In this document: piece by piece, positions 1 to 5,292 of the stretch
Layout of the letters: each line of letters begins with the position of its first letter
Position numbering within the stretch: position 1 is the stretch's first letter
DNA from: Flammeovirgaceae bacterium
GTDB lineage: Bacteria > Bacteroidota > Bacteroidia > Cytophagales > Cyclobacteriaceae
NCBI GenBank assembly: GCA_003229495.1
Contig: QIEB01000624.1
Span: 1-7,662, forward strand
DNA: 7,662 nt
Direction: 5' to 3'
The notes under the pieces: generated by a model
Database searches by the model: none
Told to the model about the DNA's origin: nothing
What the model saw: only the letters and a program-made list of their open reading frames with translations
Position numbers and translations under genes: made by a program

Positions 1-1129
1 CATGTGGAAGTGCATAGACTTTATTGCCATTGATGCCCTCCATGGTTTCAGCTGCTACCATAGCGTTGACAATGGCTTCTTCAACCGATTGTACGGTGGC
101 CTCGAACAAGGGTGTAATTCTGTCATTGGCTAAAGTAATAACCGATTGATTATCAGAACGATCAAAGGCATTTTCATTGGCGGTTGAAAAAGCAATAAAG
201 ATGTCCCCTGAACCATTACCTCCCCTTCCACCCACTATTCCTATACCAAGGGGTACCCTTTGTGCGATTCTCTTTAGCTGATGAGGCAGCAAAGGAGCAT
301 CTGTAGCCACTACCACGATGATTGATCCGTCACCTTCCCGCCGCCTGGACTGTGGGGGAGCTTTGAACTCGGTTTTCAGGGTATCCATCAATTCTTTACC
401 TACAGGTACCCCGGCAATAGTCAAATTTCGCCTGGCACCAAAATTTGATTGGACCAAAACTCCTATTGTATAGTCCTGATCTTCAATAGAAACTATCCTG
501 GAAGCGGTGCCAATACCGCCTTTGAACCCCAGGCACATCATGCCTGTACCTCCCCCTATATTGCCTTCCTGAACATTATCGCTGGAGGCGGTTGCTATGG
601 CCTCTCTTACATGTTCTTCCTTCACGTGGAAGCCATAAATATCATTCAGGAAACCGTCGTATGTTTCTGCAACTACCGGGTAGGTGTACCACCAGTGCTC
701 ACCTTTGTACCAGTTGGTATCTACAAACCATTTTAGCACTGCATCTCTAACCACGCCCACACTGTTGGTGTTGGTGATCATGATCGGTGTTTCCAGAAAC
801 CCGGACTCCGTCACCCAGGTGGTTCCGGTCATTTCGCCATTACCGTTCAGACTATACCAGTTGGCGTATACCGGGCTGAATTTTTTTTGTTTTCCCCTGG
901 GAAAGATGGCCGTGACCCCGGTTCTTATTGGTCCTTTCCCAAGCACGTTTATGCCGCTACCGGAAATGATGGTACTGTGCCCCACTTCCACACCTTTTAC
1001 ATCGATAATGGCATTCTGTGCACCGGGTGTTCCTTCAAAAGGCACTCCCAGATCCCTGGCTCTGGGTTTTTGGGCATGGATGATAATGCTAAACAAAACC
1101 AGGATGTAAATAAGTATTAACTTTTTCAT
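1..1129 (-). CDS. Secreted P1-family (S58, DmpA/BapA-like) aminopeptidase, 3' end cut off
   Basis: The 376 visible residues read without a stop to the left edge; about 20-30 C-terminal residues are probably missing. The first 20 residues are a Sec signal peptide (MKK, hydrophobic core, then H-A-Q), so the enzyme should act in the periplasm or outside. It resembles the DmpA/BapA N-terminal-nucleophile family, whose members cleave themselves before a serine and then remove N-terminal L-, D- or beta-amino acids from peptides. Visible signatures are GGGTG (192-196), QSNFG with Asn229 in the oxyanion position, and the G-S self-cleavage site at Gly268/Ser269, followed by a hydrophobic beta strand. 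Ser307 and Asp309 lie at the spacing of DmpA Ser288/Glu290, with Asp replacing Glu. The start is fixed by an ATGA overlap with the sufU stop, implying translational coupling. The substrate cannot be told from sequence. A run of eight A residues on the coding strand (888-881) does not break the frame. Confidence 0.9.
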   Translation of the reverse strand, partial: MKKLILIYILVLFSIIIHAQKPRARDLGVPFEGTPGAQNAIIDVKGVEVGHSTIISGSGINVLGKGPIRTGVTAIFPRGKQKKFSPVYANWYSLNGNGEMTGTTWVTESGFLETPIMITNTNSVGVVRDAVLKWFVDTNWYKGEHWWYTYPVVAETYDGFLNDIYGFHVKEEHVREAIATASSDNVQEGNIGGGTGMMCLGFKGGIGTASRIVSIEDQDYTIGVLVQSNFGARRNLTIAGVPVGKELMDTLKTEFKAPPQSRRREGDGSIIVVVATDAPLLPHQLKRIAQRVPLGIGIVGGRGGNGSGDIFIAFSTANENAFDRSDNQSVITLANDRITPLFEATVQSVEEAIVNAMVAAETMEGINGNKVYALPH

Positions 1130-1566
1130 TCTCCGTTTTCTCTCAAATGAGTAGTACCTATAAAATTTGAAACTGCTTCCCAACTTAAAGTAGTACACTT
1201 CTTTCTGCCAGGAAATTTCTTGGCCAAGGCTAACGCCTTATATATCTCCGGCGCTTGTTCATCATCATTATCAAGAGTTCTAAAGTAGTACTCGATAAAC
1301 TCCTCGCAGTCAGATACAGATTTACCTGCAAGTCCTTCCACCAATAGTGAGGTAGAGGCCTTTGACAATGCACAACCATAGCCGTGATAAGTCGCGTTAG
1401 TGATCCGGCCCCCTGCAAAATCCAAATATAGCTTAAACTGATCCCCACAAACCGGATTGTAAGCATCAAGCACCGTTTGGGCATTTTCTCTTTTTTCAAA
1501 ACCAACGGGGTTTTTCTGACGGTCCAGGATTAACTTATTATACAGCTGTTTCAGTGCATCCTTCAT
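1126..1566 (-). CDS. sufU: SufU-type Fe-S assembly protein / zinc-dependent sulfur acceptor
   Basis: This 146-residue cytosolic protein has the usual SufU length. SufU takes persulfide sulfur from the SufS active-site cysteine and passes it to Fe-S assembly; it was first described as an IscU-like scaffold. The zinc ligands are all present: Cys40 and Asp42 in NPVCGD, Cys65 in GYGCALSKAS, and Cys124 in FPGRKKC. These match the Cys41/Asp43/Cys66/Cys128 set of Bacillus subtilis SufU. The segment between Cys65 and Cys124 carries the insertion that distinguishes SufU from IscU. Its ATG overlaps the sufS TGA in an ATGA junction, and its own TGA overlaps the peptidase ATG, so the three genes are probably translated as a coupled unit. 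A weak AAGAAG lies about ten bases before the start. The pairing with sufS makes a SufS partner role very likely. Confidence 0.95.
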   Translation of the reverse strand: MKDALKQLYNKLILDRQKNPVGFEKRENAQTVLDAYNPVCGDQFKLYLDFAGGRITNATYHGYGCALSKASTSLLVEGLAGKSVSDCEEFIEYYFRTLDNDDEQAPEIYKALALAKKFPGRKKCTTLSWEAVSNFIGTTHLRENGE

Positions 1567-2783
1567 GACATAATCTTCTTTACGGTGCCAAGTGCCTCGA
1601 CCAAATGATCCACCTCATCGGAGTTATTATAAATGGAAAAGGAAATTCTAACTGTGCTATGGATGCCCAAGGCATGCATCAGTGGTTGAGTACAATGGTG
1701 TCCTGCACGAACCGCGACCCCAGCCTCTCCCAGAATGGTGGCAATATCATGTGGATGCACGTCGTCCAACAGGAAAGAAAGAATGTTGCTGGTACCTGTT
1801 GCTGGCCCTATTATTTGTATACCCTGAAGGGATGATAATTGGTCTCTGGCATAAAGTAAAGTGCTTTGACTGTGTTCTTTGATCTGCCCCAAACCAGCGC
1901 CGGTAATAAAATCCAGGGCGGTTCCCAAAGCAATGGCTTCAGCTACCGGAGGTGTGCCGGCCTCGAGCCCATGAGGTGGAGGTTTAAAGGTTGTCTGGCG
2001 CTCAGTGACTTGCAGAATCATTGACCCGCCTTGTTGAAAGGGGTGCAGGGTACTCAAATGTTCCGTTTTTCCATAAAGTACGCCAATTCCCATAGGCCCA
2101 AATGCTTTGTGCCCTGAAAACGCCAGGAAGTCACAATCCAGTTGCTGTACATCTACCTGGTCAAAGGCAATACTTTGGGCCGCATCAACCACCACCATGG
2201 CCTGATATTTATGCGCCAATTCCACTATTTCCTGCAATGGGTTTATAGTACCCAGGGTGTTTGAAATATGGGTTATAGCCAGAAGCTTGGTTTTGGTATT
2301 GAGCATATTTTTGAGTTGATCCAGATCTAAACTTCCGTCCTGTTTGACCGGCACTACCCTAAAGTTGGCCCCGGTTTGCTTACAGACTGTTTGCCAGGGG
2401 ACATAATTGGCATGATGCTCCATGGCGGTAACCAAAACCTCATCTTCTGTGTCCAATTTTTCCCTGGCCCATCCCTGGGCGATCATATTTAAGGCCTCCG
2501 TGGTGCCTCCACAAAAGACCACTTCATCAGCATCTTTGGCATTTATAAAATTTGCTACCTTTTTGCGGGCCAGTTCATATTCCGTGGTGGCCTCATATGC
2601 CAATTGATAAATACCGCGATGGATGTTGGCATTCTGTTGACCATAGAATCGATTGAGTCTTTCCAGCACCACCATTGGTTTTTGGGTAGTTGCTGCATTA
2701 TCCAGATAAATCAATGGATTACCGGAAGTGCTATTTATTGAGAATATCGGAAACTGCTTACGGATTAGATTTACATCAAACAT
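1563..2783 (-). CDS. sufS: SufS-type (group II) cysteine desulfurase
   Basis: This PLP enzyme of 406 residues, the same length as E. coli SufS, converts cysteine to alanine and holds the released sulfur as a persulfide on its active-site cysteine. Seen in order: the N-terminal YLDNAATTQKP (27-36), His123/His124 in MEHHANYVPWQ, PLP-contacting Asp200 in VDAAQS, the PLP lysine Lys226 in SGHKAFGPMG, Arg359 and catalytic Cys364 in RAGHHCTQP, and Arg379 in TVRISFSIYN. These positions coincide with the E. coli numbering. The long gap between the PLP lysine and Cys364 and the short cysteine loop are group II features. It is the first gene of a leftward operon with sufU and a secreted peptidase. The neighbour on its 5' side is divergent, so no sufB, sufC or sufD can lie in the same transcript upstream. 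Supply of sulfur to the Mo cofactor of the downstream hydroxylase is possible but unproven. Confidence 0.96.
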   Translation of the reverse strand: MFDVNLIRKQFPIFSINSTSGNPLIYLDNAATTQKPMVVLERLNRFYGQQNANIHRGIYQLAYEATTEYELARKKVANFINAKDADEVVFCGGTTEALNMIAQGWAREKLDTEDEVLVTAMEHHANYVPWQTVCKQTGANFRVVPVKQDGSLDLDQLKNMLNTKTKLLAITHISNTLGTINPLQEIVELAHKYQAMVVVDAAQSIAFDQVDVQQLDCDFLAFSGHKAFGPMGIGVLYGKTEHLSTLHPFQQGGSMILQVTERQTTFKPPPHGLEAGTPPVAEAIALGTALDFITGAGLGQIKEHSQSTLLYARDQLSSLQGIQIIGPATGTSNILSFLLDDVHPHDIATILGEAGVAVRAGHHCTQPLMHALGIHSTVRISFSIYNNSDEVDHLVEALGTVKKIMS

Positions 2784-2858
2784 GGCTACACTAAATATAA
2801 ATAAATTGTGCTAATTACCCTGTAGTTCTTACGGAACCAGTTATTTTTAGCACCAATC
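2784..2858. other. Divergent promoter spacer with an imperfect inverted repeat
   Basis: These 75 bases separate the divergent sufS and beta-propeller genes and should contain both promoters. I see no convincing Bacteroidota -33/-7 pair on either strand; TATATTTA (minus) and TATTTTTA (plus) resemble the -7 box but have no well-placed TTG. ATTGTGCTAA at 2805-2814 is mirrored by TTAGCACCAAT at 2847-2857, with seven perfect pairs (GTGCTAA/TTAGCAC) and three more across a one-base bulge. It could be an operator for a shared regulator or chance. Neither start has a Shine-Dalgarno site. Confidence 0.4.
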
Positions 2859-3935
2859 ATGAATGAACCATACTTACTTCTTGGGACCGCCAAAGGCTTG
2901 ATCATATATAAGAAAAGCGGTAGTGGTTGGAAATACGTTGGTGATCATTTTTTGGGCATTCCGGTTTCGATGGCTTTACGGGACCCGCATCATGGACACT
3001 GGTGGGTGTGCCTGGACCACCGGCATTGGGGACCAAAGCTTCAATATTCAACTGATAGAGGTGCTTCATGGATTGAAGCTAACACTCCAAAATACCCTGA
3101 TGATGCCGAGATAAAGACGGGAGTTTCGGCCACCTTGCGGTATGTCTGGACACTGGCTTTTGGGCTGAATCCCGGAACCATTTATGTGGGGACCGAACCT
3201 GGAGGATTGTTTGTTAGCCACGATAGCGGAAAACAATTTAGTTTGGTCAAGACTTTATGGGACCATCCAAGCCGACAGGATCATTGGTTTGGTGGAGGAC
3301 GGGCCCACGCCGGAATACATTCAATAGTAATGGACCCAGCAGACGAAAACCATTATTATGTGGGTATTAGTTGCGCCGGTGTCTTCGAAACATGTGATAA
3401 TGGGGTTAGTTGGCAAGTTAGAAATCAAGGACTCAGAGCAGACTATCTACCCAATCCCTACGTAGAAGTTGGACAGGACCCACATTTTATATTAGCCTGT
3501 AAGGCTGATCCCAGGGTAATGTGGCAGCAGAATCATTGTGGAATTTTCCGGTCGGTTGATGCTGGCGCTCAATGGACGGACGTAACTGATTCCTCAGAAA
3601 AAGGACGGTACGGGTTCACCATAGGTATCGATCAGGAAGATCCCTTGAAAGCCTGGGTAGTACCAGCTACCAGTGATTCACAGCGGATTGCGGTTGACAA
3701 GTCGCTCTTCGTAATGCATACTAAAGATGGGGGAGAGTCTTGGGAAGAGCAAAGAGAGGGGCTTCCACAAAGAAACTGTTTTGATATCGTATTGAGGCAT
3801 GCATTGGATATTAGGGCGGATGAAATGGTATTTGGGACTTCTGGAGGAAGTTTGTTTGTTTCTGAAAATTGCGGTGTTTCATGGAAATCGCTGAATCATC
3901 ATCTACCAAGAATATTCTCTGTAAGATTTACTTGA
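2859..3935 (+). CDS. Cytosolic BNR/Asp-box beta-propeller protein, function unknown
   Basis: The 358-residue protein has no signal peptide or membrane segment. Six Asp-box turns (S/T-x-D-x-G-x-x-W type) sit at about 64-71, 120-127, 178-185, 232-239, 288-295 and 335-342, spaced roughly every 50 residues, so a six- or seven-bladed sialidase/VPS10-like propeller is expected. The last box is degenerate (SENCGVSW, Asn for Asp... with E-N in place of the usual D). Conserved-looking non-repeat motifs stand out: the His/Trp-rich stretch 44-58, WDHPSR (134-139), HWFGGG (142-147), GIHS (152-155), and NHCG (225-228). I recall the same motifs in bacterial proteins annotated only as exo-sialidase or BNR-repeat glycosyl hydrolase. 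The sialidase arginine triad and RIP motif are not evident, and a cytosolic location argues against a sialidase. It is followed after 13 bases by the dehalogenase gene, so the two are probably co-transcribed. A scaffold, sensor or unknown enzyme remain possible. Confidence 0.85.
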   Translation: MNEPYLLLGTAKGLIIYKKSGSGWKYVGDHFLGIPVSMALRDPHHGHWWVCLDHRHWGPKLQYSTDRGASWIEANTPKYPDDAEIKTGVSATLRYVWTLAFGLNPGTIYVGTEPGGLFVSHDSGKQFSLVKTLWDHPSRQDHWFGGGRAHAGIHSIVMDPADENHYYVGISCAGVFETCDNGVSWQVRNQGLRADYLPNPYVEVGQDPHFILACKADPRVMWQQNHCGIFRSVDAGAQWTDVTDSSEKGRYGFTIGIDQEDPLKAWVVPATSDSQRIAVDKSLFVMHTKDGGESWEEQREGLPQRNCFDIVLRHALDIRADEMVFGTSGGSLFVSENCGVSWKSLNHHLPRIFSVRFT

Positions 3936-3948
3936 AAATATTTACAAT

Positions 3949-4626
3949 ATGGAAAAACCGCCAGTTAAAGTCGTTGTTTTTGATGCATACGGTACGCTTT
4001 TCAATATTAATTCACTGGATCAGGTGCTGCATCATTATTTTGGAGACAGAGCAAGTGAACTAAGTGCTTTATGGCGCAGAAAACAACTGGAATATACCTG
4101 GTTGTACACTTTGATGGGAAGCTATAAACCCTTTAGTGAGGTGACCATGGATGCTCTGGTTAATAGTTGTAATTCATTGGAGCTGACTCTTAATAACGAA
4201 ATTCGTGACGAGCTTTACCAAGAGTACCTGCAACTGGAAGCCTATCCGGAAGTCCGGTCGATAGTGGAGTCACTGTCTGAAAAGGCGGCCCTCGGTGTGC
4301 TTTCCAATGCCAATCAACAAATGTTACAAGGTGCAATCGATCGCAACAATTTGGGTAGTTTTTTTACAAAGGTGCTTAGTGTGGAGAAGATAATGCTGTT
4401 TAAGCCCAGGAAGGAAGTTTATCAAATGGCTTGTGATGCTTTTCAGGTATTACCCAAGGAAATTCTATTCGTTTCTTCCAACACCTGGGACGCAGTGGGC
4501 GCCAGCAGTTTTGGACTTAAAGTGGCCTGGCTGAATAGGTTTGGTGGGGTGATGGAGGAGCTTGGTTTTCAACCTGACTATGTTTTAGATGAAATGCAGC
4601 AACTTTTAGAAGTTATGAATAAGTAG
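3949..4626 (+). CDS. HAD-superfamily type II dehalogenase (L-2-haloacid dehalogenase)
   Basis: The family hydrolyses L-2-haloalkanoic acids to D-2-hydroxy acids through an aspartyl-ester intermediate in the cytosol. The 225-residue length is typical, and the equivalents of the known L-DEX catalytic residues are all visible: nucleophile Asp12 and Thr16 in FDAYGTLF, Arg43 in LWRRKQLEYTW, Ser119 in LSNAN, Lys152 and Tyr158 in the KP...VY segment, and Ser176, Asn178, Trp180 and Asp181 in FVSSNTWDAVG. The aromatic pocket residue Tyr14 and the Phe62 position also fit. One visible difference from my recollection of L-DEX YL is Arg44 where that enzyme has Gln. The complete set separates it from phosphatase-type HADs, although the natural substrate need not be halogenated. 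It starts 13 bases after the propeller gene and has no Shine-Dalgarno site, so it is probably co-transcribed with that gene. Its TAG stop begins a heptad repeat and hairpin. Confidence 0.92.
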   Translation: MEKPPVKVVVFDAYGTLFNINSLDQVLHHYFGDRASELSALWRRKQLEYTWLYTLMGSYKPFSEVTMDALVNSCNSLELTLNNEIRDELYQEYLQLEAYPEVRSIVESLSEKAALGVLSNANQQMLQGAIDRNNLGSFFTKVLSVEKIMLFKPRKEVYQMACDAFQVLPKEILFVSSNTWDAVGASSFGLKVAWLNRFGGVMEELGFQPDYVLDEMQQLLEVMNK

Positions 4627-4651
4627 TTTTTAGTTTTTAGTTTTGAATTTT
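4624..4651 (+). repeat. Heptad tandem repeat (TAGTTTT x3 plus one degenerate copy)
   Basis: Three exact TAGTTTT units (4624-4644) are followed by a degenerate GAATTTT (4645-4651) and the start of another TAG unit. The first three bases are the dehalogenase stop codon. The array forms the left arm of the hairpin that ends at 4677. Such short A/T repeats could arise by slippage. Confidence 0.7.
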
Positions 4652-4677
4652 TAGTTGAAACTAAACACTAAAAACTA
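4624..4677. terminator. Putative terminator hairpin, 20-bp A/T-rich stem
   Basis: The arms 4624-4643 and 4658-4677 are reverse complements over 20 bases with a single mismatch (position 12 of the stem), enclosing a 14-base loop. It sits directly on the end of the propeller-dehalogenase pair and 130 bases before the Mo-hydroxylase genes. Position and symmetry suggest a transcript end or an mRNA-stabilising 3' stem. It is not a classic GC-rich stem followed by a clean U-tract, so its strength as an intrinsic terminator is uncertain. Confidence 0.5.
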
Positions 4678-4806
4678 ATAACTTACAACTGCAGGGAGAT
4701 TGCTTAAGTGCAAGATAAATCCTATATTATATTCATTTCGTTTCTCCGAAAGAAAATCACAAAAACGAACTTAGTTATTTGCCATTTCAATAAACATTAA
4801 ACATTT
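4678..4806 (+). promoter_or_regulatory. Leader region of the Mo-hydroxylase operon
   Basis: These 129 A/T-rich bases lie between the hairpin and the small-subunit gene and should hold its promoter. The best guess is TTG at 4700-4702 with TATATTAT at 4723-4730, a 20-base gap compared with the Bacteroidota TTG-n19-TAnnTTTG consensus. The -7 box matches only in part, so this is weak. The start codon at 4807 is preceded by an A-rich leader without a Shine-Dalgarno site, typical of this phylum. No riboswitch-like structure, including no obvious Moco element, was recognised. Confidence 0.25.
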
Positions 4807-5292
4807 ATGGGAGTCCCAATAAGTATAACTATTAACGGCAAAACCTATAAAGATGAGGTTGAAAGCCGCATCTTATTAGTCAGCTATATAAGAGATGAAC
4901 TACGGTTGACTGGAACGCACATAGGATGTGATACCAGCAGTTGTGGTGCATGTACGATAATCATGGACGGAAAGTCTGTAAAGTCTTGCACGCTTTTAAC
5001 GGTACAGGCCCATGGATCAAATATTACTACCATCGAAGGGTTGGCTGAAAACGGGGAGATGCATCCGTTACAGGAAGGATTCAGGGAAGAGCACGGACTA
5101 CAATGTGGATTTTGCACCCCAGGCATGATTATGACTGCTGTCCAATTGTTGGAGGACAACCCACAGCCCTCCGAAGCAGAAATACGCCACGGACTGGAAG
5201 GCAACTATTGCCGTTGTACCGGTTACCATAATATAGTGAAAGCAATCTATCACGCATCACGGAAAATGGGAAAGGAGGTTACTCATGGGTAG
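4807..5292 (+). CDS. (2Fe-2S)-binding small subunit of a xanthine dehydrogenase-family molybdenum hydroxylase
   Basis: This 161-residue subunit (CoxS/IorA/XdhC-small type) carries electrons from the Mo centre toward the FAD subunit. The N-terminal plant-type ferredoxin domain (about 1-80) binds the outer [2Fe-2S] cluster through Cys41, Cys46, Cys49 and Cys61. The helical domain (about 85-155) binds the Mo-proximal cluster through Cys100 and Cys103 in QCGFC and Cys135 and Cys137 in NYCRCTGY; Gln99 is in the place that normally contacts the pterin. All eight cysteines and the usual length are present, and no twin-arginine or Sec signal is seen, so the enzyme is cytosolic. The last 8 bases overlap the large-subunit start. 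Which substrate-specific family it belongs to cannot be read from this subunit. Confidence 0.95.
   Translation: MGVPISITINGKTYKDEVESRILLVSYIRDELRLTGTHIGCDTSSCGACTIIMDGKSVKSCTLLTVQAHGSNITTIEGLAENGEMHPLQEGFREEHGLQCGFCTPGMIMTAVQLLEDNPQPSEAEIRHGLEGNYCRCTGYHNIVKAIYHASRKMGKEVTHG
5271..5279 (+). promoter_or_regulatory. Strong Shine-Dalgarno site inside the small-subunit gene
   Basis: AAAGGAGGT lies six bases before the ATG at 5285 and decides that start. It is fully complementary to the usual 16S anti-Shine-Dalgarno core. The other starts in this window have no such site, so its use at an internal operon junction suggests tuned stoichiometry of the two subunits. The same bases encode Gly-Lys-Glu-Val of the small subunit. 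Confidence 0.65.

Noticed and set aside
881..888. T8 run (A8 on the coding strand) as a programmed frameshift or broken gene
   Set aside because: The peptidase frame is continuous through it and all downstream motifs are in frame; nothing useful is encoded in the alternative frame.
684..1109. A 141-residue plus-strand open frame (and the shorter overlapping frames at 449-736 and 887-1120)
   Set aside because: They lie antisense to the peptidase gene, whose signal peptide and catalytic motifs are clear; the translations show no recognisable motif and look like shadows.
1230..1505. Open frames overlapping sufU and sufS in other frames (also 1605-1835, 1682-1882, 2422-2607)
   Set aside because: They are contained within genes whose catalytic residues are fully conserved; no motif or plausible start signal of their own.
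2784..2858. Bacteroidota-type -33/-7 promoters for sufS and the propeller gene
   Set aside because: TATATTTA and TATTTTTA resemble the -7 box, but no TTG lies 19-21 bases upstream of either, so no defined promoter is claimed.
2859..3935. Annotation as a sialidase
   Set aside because: Asp boxes are present, but no RIP motif, arginine triad or export signal is evident; Asp boxes alone are shared by many propellers.
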